Shown in pieces: positions 57,104 through 64,000 of a DNA stretch of 64,000 bases. Source of the stretch: Streptomyces sp. NBC_01276 (GTDB lineage Bacteria > Actinomycetota > Actinomycetes > Streptomycetales > Streptomycetaceae); assembly GCF_041435355.1 (NCBI RefSeq), contig NZ_CP108444.1, positions 1 to 64,000 of the forward strand. Direction: 5' to 3'. Made by a program: the position numbers and the translations under genes. The notes under the pieces are model-generated. The model did no database searches and was not told the DNA's origin. It saw nothing but the letters and a program-made list of their open reading frames with translations. Each line of letters begins with the position of its first letter. Positions within the stretch are counted from its first letter, which is position 1.

Positions 57104-57775
57104 TCAGAGGCTGCGGGCGGTGATGTCGCCGTAGGAGGTCGTCGCCCGGATGTCGAGGGCGGCGCCGGCGCCGTCGGCGTTGCCGAGGGTGTTGTGGATG
57201 CGGCCGTAGGCGGTGCCGGCGTCGAGGGTGGCGGAGGTTCCGCGGGCGGCGCCGACGGTGATGTCGCCGTGCTCGGTGCGCAGTTCGACGGTGCCGCGGT
57301 GGGCCTCGGTGATGCGGAGGTGGCCCTTCTGGGTGCCGATCCGGGCGGGGCCGGTGAGGCGGCCGACGGTGATGTCGCCGGCCTGGACGGTGAGGCGGGC
57401 GCCGGCGGTCTCGTCGAGTTCGACGGTGGCCTGGGCGCCCTCGAAGGTCACGTCGCCGAGGCGTCCGACGCCGCGGAGTTCGGCGGCGGCGGCCTTCGCC
57501 TCCACGTGGGAGCCGGCGGGGAGCTGGACGGTGAGCTCGATGGACCCGGAGTTGCCGAGGAACCGGTTGTCGGCCTCGGCGGCCCCGATGCGCAGGACTC
57601 CGTCGGCGTATTCGACCGTGGTCCGCTCGGCGGCCTTCACGTCGCGGCTCTTGGAGCCGTCGGCGGGCCGGACCTCGACGGTGGTGTCGGCCCGGTCGGC
57701 TGCGACGAGCCGGATGCGCCCGGCGGGGATGTCCAGGACGACGGAGACCGGGGCGGTGGTGTCGAACTTCTGCAT
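57104..57775 (-). CDS. DUF4097-family beta-repeat protein
   Basis: This 223-residue protein consists of repeated beta strands, each ending in a Gly turn (TVQAGDITVGRLTG, TEHGDITVGAARG, TSYGDITARSL). This is the pattern of DUF4097 adhesin-like right-handed coils; such proteins often follow stress regulators. No signal peptide. GGAAAG precedes ATG 57775. The promoter region carries GCAAC inverted repeats. Confidence 0.8.
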   Translation of the reverse strand: MQKFDTTAPVSVVLDIPAGRIRLVAADRADTTVEVRPADGSKSRDVKAAERTTVEYADGVLRIGAAEADNRFLGNSGSIELTVQLPAGSHVEAKAAAAELRGVGRLGDVTFEGAQATVELDETAGARLTVQAGDITVGRLTGPARIGTQKGHLRITEAHRGTVELRTEHGDITVGAARGTSATLDAGTAYGRIHNTLGNADGAGAALDIRATTSYGDITARSL

Positions 57776-57835
57776 GATGCTTTCCTTCGGCTCGCTGTTT
57801 CTGATGATGGAAAGCTACGTTGCGTTCATGAGATT

Positions 57836-57943
57836 GGCAACATATTCGTTGCACGCTAACCGTATTTACGCATGTCACAGACGTGAAATCGTTGCAACGA
57901 CTGTGAACGTAATGCAACATCAGTCATCCGGGGCGTTGCAATG
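57836..57943. promoter_or_regulatory. Cluster of GTTGC/GCAAC inverted repeats
   Basis: In 310 non-coding bases between the DUF4097 and TetX-like genes, GCAAC-ATATTC-GTTGC (57838-57853), CGTTGCAACG (57890-57899), ATGCAACAT (57911-57919) and CGTTGCAATG (57934-57943) recur. A further CGTTGCG is at about 57819. They are spaced by turns of the helix and are likely operators for the DUF4097-hydrolase unit. No matching regulator gene is adjacent. Confidence 0.55.
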
Positions 57944-58085
57944 GATCGAGAGTGAACGCTATGGCGGCATGCGGAACGCACTGCGGGCCCGTCTGCGCGG
58001 CTCGACGGCCGCGGGGACGGGCCCGCTCTGTGGTGCACTACGCCCTCGGGCGCGGGAGGTGGCGCATCGCCGTGTCCTGGCCCTC

Positions 58086-59219
58086 CTATTGCGCGGGCTG
58101 GAGGATCGCCACCAGGCGCCGCGCGGCGTCGGGGGACATCAGGATCTCGTGGATGCGGGCGGAGTGGCGGGCGGCCTCCCGCGCGCGGGGGAACATGGCC
58201 CGCTCGTAGTGGTGCGCGGCCGTATCGGGGGCATGCGGGTCGGCGGCGAGGGCGAGGCCGAGTTCGGCCCCGTCGAGGAGGGCCGCGTTGGCGCCCTCTC
58301 CGGCCGGCGGCATCAGGTGGGCGGCGTCGCCCAGGAGGGTGACGCCCGGTACGTGGGGCCAGGTCAGCCCGACCGGCAGGGTGGACAGGGAGCGGATCGT
58401 GAGCGTCTGGTCGCACGCGTCGATCAGGTCGGTGAACTCCGGCGCCCAGTCGGCGAACCGCTCGCGCAGCCGGGGGCGGGCTCGGACCGGGTCGTCGAAG
58501 GGGATGCCACAGGTGGCGGGCCAGTCCTCGGGGCCGTGGAAGGTCAGGTAGACGCGCAGCCGGCCGTCGCCGTTGAGCTGGGCGGACAGCGAGCGGCGCG
58601 GGCCGAAGGCCCAGTAGTTGCCGCGTCCCACCAGGGCGCCGAGGTCGGGCCGGGTGCGGACGAGGTCGGGTATGCCCAGTTCGACGACGTGGGCGCCGAG
58701 CGGGGTGGGCCGGGCGTCGGTGACGAGGGGGCGCACACGGGAGTAGGCACCGTCCGCCCCGACGAGCAGCTCGCATTCGGCGGTCCGGCCGCCGGTGAAG
58801 TGCAGGCGGTGGCGGCCCCCGGGCAGCGGCTCGGCCCGCTCCAGGCCGTGGCCCCAGGCGACGGCGCCGGGCGGCAGCGAGCCGAGGAGGGTGGCGCGCA
58901 GGTCCGCGCGGTCGACCTCGGGGCGGTCCAGCGGGGCGTCGTCGGGGGTGTCCTGCCGCAGCAGGACCGTCCCGGTGTGGTCGAGCAGGCGGTGGTCCTG
59001 GCCCTCGCGCCGGGCCATGGACAGGAACTCCGCCTCCAGTCCGGCCTCGCGCAGCGCACGCTGGCCGGTGTCGGCGTGCAGGTCGAGCATGCCGCCCTGG
59101 GTGCGGGCGGTCGGCGACGCGTCGCGCTCGTACACGACCGACTCGATGCCGTGCAGGTGGAGGACACGGGCCAGGAGCAGGCCGCCGGGTCCGGCTCCGA
59201 TGATGGCGATGCGTGACAT
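58086..59219 (-). CDS. FAD-dependent monooxygenase, TetX-like
   Basis: This 377-residue class A flavoprotein has IAIIGAGPGGLLLARVLHLHG at the N-terminus, GGMLDLHADTGQRAL as in TetX, the DG motif LLVGADGAYSRVR, and GVTLLGDAAHLMPPAGEGAN. It probably hydroxylates a xenobiotic or antibiotic, possibly inactivating it. It is divergent from a TetR gene across three copies of a 15-bp palindrome, which suggests repression relieved by the substrate. Confidence 0.88.
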   Translation of the reverse strand: MSRIAIIGAGPGGLLLARVLHLHGIESVVYERDASPTARTQGGMLDLHADTGQRALREAGLEAEFLSMARREGQDHRLLDHTGTVLLRQDTPDDAPLDRPEVDRADLRATLLGSLPPGAVAWGHGLERAEPLPGGRHRLHFTGGRTAECELLVGADGAYSRVRPLVTDARPTPLGAHVVELGIPDLVRTRPDLGALVGRGNYWAFGPRRSLSAQLNGDGRLRVYLTFHGPEDWPATCGIPFDDPVRARPRLRERFADWAPEFTDLIDACDQTLTIRSLSTLPVGLTWPHVPGVTLLGDAAHLMPPAGEGANAALLDGAELGLALAADPHAPDTAAHHYERAMFPRAREAARHSARIHEILMSPDAARRLVAILQPAQ

Positions 59220-59253
59220 GGGTGTGCCCCTCGTTCGGGATCGGATCCGTTTT

Positions 59254-59310
59254 CGATACGCCGTATTGTGACGATACACCGTATCGACAAAATATCGATA
59301 CACTGTATCG
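59254..59310. promoter_or_regulatory. Three tandem TetR operators CGATAC-N3-GTATCG
   Basis: CGATACGCCGTATTG (59254), CGATACACCGTATCG (59272) and CGATACACTGTATCG (59296) sit in the divergent promoter between the monooxygenase and TetR genes. The last two have perfect arms. Confidence 0.8.
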
Positions 59311-59358
59311 ACACAGGGGTACGCGAACCCGAGGATCCGAGGAGAGGCAGGGGAGCCC

Positions 59359-60084
59359 GTGCTCATCTGGGAACGGCCCGAGCCGGCCGCACGGTCTTCG
59401 CTCAGCCCGCTGAGCCGCGACCGCATCGTGCGGGCCGCGATCGGGCTGGCCGACGGCGACGGACTGCCGGCGGTCTCGCTGCGCAAGGTCGCCGCCGCGC
59501 TGGACGCCGGCCCGATGCGGCTCTACCGCTACGTGGACACCAAGGAGGAACTCCTCGACCTGATGGTCGACGCGGTGTACGCCGAGATCCCCCTGCCCGA
59601 TTCCGAGGAGGAGGGCGAGGGGGACGAGGCGGGGTGGGAGGCACGTGTACGGGCGCTCACCCACGGCCTGCGCGGCGCGGCACTGCGCCACGAGTGGTTC
59701 GCCGACCTCCTCGGCGGCCGCCCGCAGTTCGGCCCCGCGGCCCTCGGTTACCTGGAGGCGATCCTGGCCGCCCTGCGCCGCGCCCCGGGCATCGACGAGG
59801 ACGACCCGAACGCCCTGATGCGCGCCCTGCAGGCGGTGAACGGCTACGTACTCGGCGCGGTCCGCCACGAAATCGTCGAACTGCGCGTGGAACGCGAGAG
59901 CGGCCAGACGGAACGCCAGTGGCAGGCCGCGTCCGGCCCCTACCTCCGGCGCCTCATCGCCACCGGCCGGTACCCCGCCCTCGCCCACCTCGTGACCCGT
60001 GGCGCGGACCAGGAACCCGCCGCGATGTTCGTCGCCGGCCTGGACGTCGTCCTGACCGGCCTGGCGGCTCCGGCTCCGGCCTAG
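59359..60084 (+). CDS. TetR-family regulator (TetR_C type)
   Basis: This 241-residue protein has an HTH with RDRIVRAAIGLADGDGLPAV, SLRKVAAALDAGPMRLYRYV, DTKEELLDLM and a C-terminal domain of the TetR_C/drug-type class (RHEWFADLLGGRPQFGPAAL, VNGYVLGAVRHEI). It presumably binds the three CGATAC sites and represses the divergent TetX-like gene. GTG 59359 follows GGGGAG. Confidence 0.88.
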   Translation: MLIWERPEPAARSSLSPLSRDRIVRAAIGLADGDGLPAVSLRKVAAALDAGPMRLYRYVDTKEELLDLMVDAVYAEIPLPDSEEEGEGDEAGWEARVRALTHGLRGAALRHEWFADLLGGRPQFGPAALGYLEAILAALRRAPGIDEDDPNALMRALQAVNGYVLGAVRHEIVELRVERESGQTERQWQAASGPYLRRLIATGRYPALAHLVTRGADQEPAAMFVAGLDVVLTGLAAPAPA

Positions 60085-60172
60085 CCCGGACCGAAGGCTT
60101 CGCCCGCTCGCCCCACGCCCGCGCCGGTGGCCCGTTCGGACCGACGGCGCGGGGTGGGACGGTTTGGGCCGG

Positions 60173-60631
60173 TCAGTGCAGCGACCGCTCGACGAGGGCG
60201 GCGATGCGGTTCTCCACCTCGGGCGTCACCTCGGTCAGGGCGAAGGCGGCCGGCCACATGGTGCCGTCGTCCAGCTTCGCGAGGTCGCTGAACCCGAGGG
60301 TGGCGTAGCGTGCCTTGAACTTCTCGGCGCTCTGGAAGAAGCAGACGATCTTGCCGTCCAGCGCGTAGGCGGGCATGCCGTACCAGAGCTTCGGGGCGAG
60401 CGCCGGGGCGGTGGCCGTGACGACGGCGTGGACGCGCTCGGCCATGATCCGGTCCGGGTCCCGCATCTCGGCGATCTTCGCGAGCACGTCCCGCTCGGCT
60501 TCGGCCGCCTTGTCCGCGCTCGACCTGCGGCGCGCCTCCTGCTTCAGTTCGCGGCCGTGGTCCCTCATCGCGGCCCGTTCCTCAGCGGTGAATCCCTCGT
60601 AGGTGGTGGTGGTGTTCTCGGTGCCGGCCAT
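60173..60631 (-). CDS. DUF1801-type (YdhG-like) protein
   Basis: This 152-residue protein has an N-terminal helical part (FTAEERAAMRDHGRELKQEA, RRRSSADKAAEAERDVLA) and the DUF1801 core (APKLWYGMPAYALDGKIVCF, ARYATLGFSDLAKLDDGTMW). Members are small stress-linked proteins of unclear role. It is the last of the minus-strand group after the AraC gene. Confidence 0.8.
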   Translation of the reverse strand: MAGTENTTTTYEGFTAEERAAMRDHGRELKQEARRRSSADKAAEAERDVLAKIAEMRDPDRIMAERVHAVVTATAPALAPKLWYGMPAYALDGKIVCFFQSAEKFKARYATLGFSDLAKLDDGTMWPAAFALTEVTPEVENRIAALVERSLH

Positions 60632-60675
60632 GGCGGACTCCCCCGGGTGTGGTGTGGGCGTGGTGCGGGTGGGTG

Positions 60676-61194
60676 TCAGGACAGGACGTCGGACGGTGGG
60701 ACGGTTTCCCGGTCGAAGCCCTCCGGGTCGGTGAAGGGTTGAGGCTGCGGGAGGGCTGCTGCTCGATTCCTGACCGGTTCGGCCGCGCGCTCCTGCCCGC
60801 ACGGCGGGAGCCCCGCCCGGGTGTCGGCGGCGAGGCGGCGGTAGGTGTCGGGGGACATGCCGACCAGTTCGGTGAAGCGGATGCCGAAGGTGGACGCCGA
60901 GGTGCAGCCGACCGCGGAGCGGACCTCGGTGACGCCGAGGCCGCCGTGGCGCAGCAGGGCCGTGGCGCGTTCGACGCGGCGGGTCATGAGGTAGGCGTAC
61001 GGGGACTGGCCGTACGCGAGCCGGAACCGGCGGCTGAGGTGCCCGGCGGGGAGGCCCGCGCCGCGGGCGAGGGCCTCGACGTCCAGCGGCCGGGCGTACT
61101 CCCGGTCGATCCGGTCGCGTACGCGGCGCAGTCGGGCGAGGTCGTTCAGGCGCTGCGCCGCCATGCGGGCGCGGCCCCATGCGGGGTGGCACAC
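60676..61194 (-). CDS. AraC-family regulator
   Basis: This 172-residue protein is mostly the two-helix-turn-helix DNA-binding part: VRDRIDREYARPLDVEALAR, AGLPAGHLSRRFRLAYGQSP, YAYLMTRRVERATALLRHGG, VTEVRSAVGCTSASTFGIRF. There is no N-terminal sensing domain, but it has a 50-residue C-terminal tail. GTG 61194 follows AGGAG; the ATG at 61164 would lose the upstream residues. It is probably co-transcribed with the VOC gene upstream, a common arrangement in Streptomyces. Confidence 0.85.
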   Translation of the reverse strand: MCHPAWGRARMAAQRLNDLARLRRVRDRIDREYARPLDVEALARGAGLPAGHLSRRFRLAYGQSPYAYLMTRRVERATALLRHGGLGVTEVRSAVGCTSASTFGIRFTELVGMSPDTYRRLAADTRAGLPPCGQERAAEPVRNRAAALPQPQPFTDPEGFDRETVPPSDVLS

Positions 61195-61226
61195 GGGAGG
61201 ACTCCTGTCGTCGAGGGCCGTACGGC

Positions 61227-61637
61227 TCAGCGCAGTTGCTGGATGCGGATCAGGTTGCCCGCGGGGTCGCGGAAGGCGCAGTCGCGGATGCCGTAGGGCT
61301 GCTCGGTCGGCTCCTGGACGACCTCGGCGTCGCACGCCTGGACCTTGTCGAAGACGGCGTCGAGGTCCGGGGTGGCCAGGAGGATCCAGCCGTAGGTGCC
61401 CTTGGCCATCATCTCGGCGATGGTGCGGCGCTCGTCCTCGGTGATCCCGGGGTCGGCGGCGGGCGGCGCGAGGAGGATGGACGTGCCGGGCTGCCCCTTG
61501 GGGCCGACGGTGATCCAGCGCATCTTGCCCTGTCCGACGTCGCTGCGGACCTCGAAGCCGAGGACGTCGCGGTAGAAGACGAGGGAGGCGTCCGGGTCGT
61601 CGTGCGGGAGGGCGCTGGTGTGGATGGTGAGGTTCAT
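61227..61637 (-). CDS. VOC-family (glyoxalase/bleomycin resistance) protein
   Basis: This 136-residue VOC protein has DPDASLVFYRDVLGFEVRSD, RWITVGPKGQPGTSILLAPP, GWILLATPDLDAVFDKVQAC, and GIRDCAFRDPAGNLIRIQQL. It is a typical single-domain dioxygenase-like or ligand-binding protein. It is the first gene of a minus-strand unit with the AraC regulator. ATG at 61637. Confidence 0.85.
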   Translation of the reverse strand: MNLTIHTSALPHDDPDASLVFYRDVLGFEVRSDVGQGKMRWITVGPKGQPGTSILLAPPAADPGITEDERRTIAEMMAKGTYGWILLATPDLDAVFDKVQACDAEVVQEPTEQPYGIRDCAFRDPAGNLIRIQQLR

Positions 61638-61728
61638 GACGGTCAGGCTAGGGGTGGTGGGGCGGCCCGTGCTTCTCGATTCCTGATCGGTCGTGACACG
61701 GGCCGCGGCGTCCCTGACCGGCCGGGGC

Positions 61729-62019
61729 TCAGGCGGGGCGGGTGGCCTTGCCGTCCAGCCAGAGGGTGTCGGATTCGTCGCGGTGGACGCCGGTGCTTCC
61801 GACGTGCTTGGCGTCGATCTTCGGGCCGTTCTTGATGACGTGGACCAGCGCCATGCCGTGTCCGCGGCCCAGGCCGTGGTCCTCCTTGAGCCAGGCGAGG
61901 ACCGTTCCCGCCTTGGTGGACGGGTCGTCGTAGCCGCGCTCGTGGGCGAGGGCGATGAAGGCGCGGGGCGTGAGGCCCGTCTTGGTCTCGATGGTGTCGA
62001 GGTAGGCCTGGAACGACAT
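61729..62019 (-). CDS. DUF4287-family protein
   Basis: This 96-residue protein has SFQAYLDTIETKTGLTPRAF, KAGTVLAWLKEDHGLGRGHG and MALVHVIKNGPKIDAKHVGS, typical of DUF4287. Function is unknown; often found near VOC and DUF1801 genes as here. GGAAAT precedes the ATG. Confidence 0.8.
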   Translation of the reverse strand: MSFQAYLDTIETKTGLTPRAFIALAHERGYDDPSTKAGTVLAWLKEDHGLGRGHGMALVHVIKNGPKIDAKHVGSTGVHRDESDTLWLDGKATRPA

Positions 62020-62162
62020 GGGATTTCCTTTGGGTGGAGGGACGTTACGGAGTGTGGACCGGGGCCGGGAGCGAAACTCATCGGTCGGTGGGCGATGGAT
62101 TTTCGGCGCTGCCTAGGGTGGGGGGGGAAGGCGGCTCGACGGAGCGCCGACGGGGGGGGAAC

Positions 62163-62642
62163 GTGGTGGTGCGTGGGCGGAACGCGGTGGTGTGCGCGGT
62201 CGCGGTCGTGGCGGTCGGCGCCGCCGTGGTGGGGACCCTGACCGACTACGACGTGCCGGCCGGGCCGTTCGCGCACGGCGCCCCGTGCGCGGGCGTGGTC
62301 GCGGGCCTGCCGGGGACCCTCCTCGGGCAGGGCCGTGACGCGGTCGACGGCGTGGGGGCCGCCGGGTGGGGTGGCGGGTCCATCGTGCTGCGGTGCGGTG
62401 TGCGGCCCCTCGGGCCGACCGTGGACACCTGTGTGAACGTCGACGGTGTGGACTGGGTGCTCGATGACGGGCGGGCCGGGCGCGGCGGGGTGTGGGCGTT
62501 CACCACCTACGGGCGCGAGCCGGCCGTCGAGGTCGTGTTCGCCGGGGGTTCCCGGTCGGCGGGTGACGCCCTGATCGCGGTCAACAAAGGGGTACGGGGC
62601 TTCCCGCAGAACTCCAAGTGCCTGGCGCTGAGCGACACGTGA
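62163..62642 (+). CDS. DUF3515-like membrane-anchored protein
   Basis: This 159-residue protein begins with an N-terminal hydrophobic segment (NAVVCAVAVVAVGAAVVGTL) and has an extracytoplasmic part with pairs of Cys (APCAGVVAGL, LRCGVRPLG, DTCVNVDGVDW, NSKCLALS). DUF3515 proteins fit this pattern. GTG 62163 follows GGGGGGAAC; later GTGs in the same run are possible. Function unknown. Confidence 0.7.
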   Translation: MVVRGRNAVVCAVAVVAVGAAVVGTLTDYDVPAGPFAHGAPCAGVVAGLPGTLLGQGRDAVDGVGAAGWGGGSIVLRCGVRPLGPTVDTCVNVDGVDWVLDDGRAGRGGVWAFTTYGREPAVEVVFAGGSRSAGDALIAVNKGVRGFPQNSKCLALSDT

Positions 62643-62772
62643 GGGGGCGCCGCGGAGGGGCGGAGCGCGCGCATTCGGGTGACAGACCGCCACGGGCGGT
62701 GGCACGCCGGCGTTAGAAGGTCGACTTGCCCAACAGGGGCCCGTTTCCGCTCTAGCGAAGGATTGCTTGAGA

Positions 62773-63186
62773 ATGCTGAAGAAGATGATGGTCACCGCAG
62801 CAGCCACCGCCGCCGCGATCGGCGCGGGCGCTGCCGCTGCCGCGCCTGCCATGGCCATCGGCAACGACAACGGGATCAACACCGTCAACGGCAACGGCGC
62901 TTCCCAGATCTACGGCAACCAGAAGACCGCCGGTGACATGAGCCCGCAGCTCAGCGCCATCCAGGGCACCCTGAACAAGCCCTGTGTCGCTCTGCCGGTC
63001 AAGGTCAACGCCCAGTCCCTGCTCGCGCTCCTCGCCAACGTCGGCGTCCAGGACATCAACGTCCTGTCCAACCCGCAGAACCAGCAGTGCACCGAGAACT
63101 CCACCCAGGCCAAGGGCGACGAGCCGCTCTCGCACATCCTGGACAACATCCCGGTCCTCTCCGGCAACGTCTCCGCCAACAGCTGA
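62773..63186 (+). CDS. Rodlin
   Basis: This 137-residue protein has a signal peptide (KKMMVTAAATAAAIGAGAAA...PAMA-IGND) and the rodlin repeats: NGNGASQIYGNQKTAGDMSP, NKPCVALPVKVNAQSLLALL and QDINVLSNPQNQQCTENSTQ. Rodlins form the rodlet layer on aerial hyphae and spores with chaplins. Cys positions are as in the family. An alternative TTG start lies two codons upstream. A clear terminator follows. Its presence supports Streptomyces. Confidence 0.88.
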   Translation: MLKKMMVTAAATAAAIGAGAAAAAPAMAIGNDNGINTVNGNGASQIYGNQKTAGDMSPQLSAIQGTLNKPCVALPVKVNAQSLLALLANVGVQDINVLSNPQNQQCTENSTQAKGDEPLSHILDNIPVLSGNVSANS

Positions 63187-63197
63187 TCCACCGGCAG

Positions 63198-63239
63198 GGC
63201 CGGTCGTGGGGTTCCGCACGAGCCCCCACGGCCGGCCCT
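63198..63239 (+). terminator. Terminator after rodlin gene
   Basis: A GGGCCGGTCGTGGGG arm pairs with CCCCCACGGCCGGCCC downstream across a loop of about 11 bases, allowing one mismatch. Confidence 0.6.
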
Positions 63240-63316
63240 TCCGCGTGCCCGGGGTGCCCCCGTGGGCGCGTCGGGGGGTGGGGGGCCGGGCTGCCCGACG
63301 ATCTATGCTCCGGGTC

Positions 63317-64000
63317 ATGACAACGGGGTTGGCGGGTGCCGGTGGGGGCGGGGAGCGGGTCCTCCTGTACGGGGCGGACGGGCTCGTCGAGGGTGAGGAG
63401 GCGGCCGGGGCGTTGGCGGCGGCCGACTCCTGGCTCGTCGAGGAGGGCCGGGTACGGGAACTGCCCGCGCACTGGCGGCGGTTCGCGGCGGCCGTCGCCG
63501 AGGCGGGCGGGCCGGAGCCCGGGGGCTTCCCGGAGGCCGTCGTCGCGGCGCTGCCCCGGCGGGGGTGCTGGTTCCCCCGGGTGGAACTGGTCGGCGGACG
63601 GTTGCAGGTACGGGTGAGGCCGGCGCCCGCGCGGACGGACGCGGTGCGGTTGTGGGCCGGGGGCGAGGACCCCCGGCGGGCACCGCGGCGCAAGGGGCCG
63701 GACCTGGGGGCGCTCGGGGCCCTGCGGGCGCAGGCCGTCGCTGCGGGCGCCGATGACGCGCTGCTCGTCTCCGACGACGGGGTGGTGCTGGAGACCGCCA
63801 CGGCGAGCCTGGTGTGGTGGGAGGGGGACGTCCTGTGCGTCGTCGATCCCGCCCTGCCGGTCCTCGCGGGGGTGACGGCCTCCTGGGTGGTGCGGCGCGC
63901 CGGGGAACTGGGCGTCGCGGTGCGGCGGCGCCGGGTGCGCCCGGCGGAGCTGGACGGGTGCGAGGTGTGGGTGACCAACGCGTTGCACGGGCTGCGGCCG
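63317..64000 (+). CDS. Aminotransferase class IV protein (PabC/BCAT-like), partial
   Basis: The frame is open from ATG 63317 to the window end (228 codons visible), so the C-terminus is missing. The PLP lysine is in RRAPRRKGPDLG; DDALLVSDDGVVLETATASL is the glutamate/cofactor segment and VWVTNALHGLRP the class IV C-terminal motif. It is most like 4-amino-4-deoxychorismate lyase-type enzymes. No ribosome site is clear before the ATG. Confidence 0.8.
   Translation, partial: MTTGLAGAGGGGERVLLYGADGLVEGEEAAGALAAADSWLVEEGRVRELPAHWRRFAAAVAEAGGPEPGGFPEAVVAALPRRGCWFPRVELVGGRLQVRVRPAPARTDAVRLWAGGEDPRRAPRRKGPDLGALGALRAQAVAAGADDALLVSDDGVVLETATASLVWWEGDVLCVVDPALPVLAGVTASWVVRRAGELGVAVRRRRVRPAELDGCEVWVTNALHGLRP

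Overview
The window is high-GC actinobacterial DNA and reads as Streptomyces. The evidence is the GC-biased third codon positions, GTG starts behind AGGAGG-type ribosome sites, SARP/AfsR regulators, a rodlin gene, rare TTA codons in specialised-metabolism genes and many 3-nt-loop palindromes. The left edge looks like the end, or close to the end, of a linear chromosome or linear plasmid. Bases 1-380 are packed with small-loop hairpins of Streptomyces telomere type, and a helicase with C-terminal helicase-associated repeats, of the kind found near linear replicon ends, starts at 6.3 kb. All identifications come from reading the sequence; no database search was run.

Layout. 1-9 kb: subtelomere, with a hairpin array, a secreted ricin-type lectin, a 5'-truncated CHAP-domain gene bracketed by a degenerate direct repeat, a HTH-domain protein, a deleted IS5/IS427-type element with intact ends, a degenerate tRNA-like sequence and the helicase. 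9-11 kb: a VOC protein, a secreted cyclophilin and a small orphan gene. 11.2-31.8 kb: a candidate specialised-metabolite locus. It has a compact type I PKS (KS-AT-degenerate hotdog-ACP, no ketoreductase), a PaaK-like acyl-CoA ligase, a quinone-oxidoreductase-like MDR, an AfsA-family hotdog enzyme, a HAD phosphatase, a KAS III, two aldo/keto reductases, an SDR, a cyclase-family protein, an ABM monooxygenase, an FAD monooxygenase, an MFS exporter, MarR and TetR regulators, and an MpaB-type oxygenase fused to four EF-hands. A repeated operator of the form ATAAGA-N2-TCTTAT lies before the aldo/keto reductase, marR, MFS and FAD-monooxygenase transcription units. TTA codons in the PKS, ligase, MFS and oxygenase genes suggest bldA control.

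32-43.6 kb: mostly ordinary genes, namely a secreted protein, a DUF4232-type lipoprotein, a large AfsR-like regulator, an OYE-family reductase, an AbiEii-like nucleotidyltransferase with a small coupled partner, and an amidase divergent from its TetR. 43.6-54.6 kb: a class III lanthipeptide locus with one LanKC synthetase and four tandem precursor genes, each with an SxxSxxC-type labionin motif in a very short core. It is flanked by two SARP/NB-ARC regulators, a secreted DUF4258 protein, a secreted Thr-rich Cys-containing peptide, and a TrmB/LuxR regulator with a Cys-rich tail. The 54-bp control element of that LuxR gene recurs at 46.8 kb in front of what looks like a collapsed paralogue.

54.6-64 kb: a membrane protein, a serine beta-lactamase-fold hydrolase, a DUF4097 protein, a TetX-like monooxygenase divergent from its TetR with three clear operators, a small AraC/VOC/DUF1801/DUF4287 group, a DUF3515 protein, a rodlin and an aminotransferase class IV gene that runs off the end.
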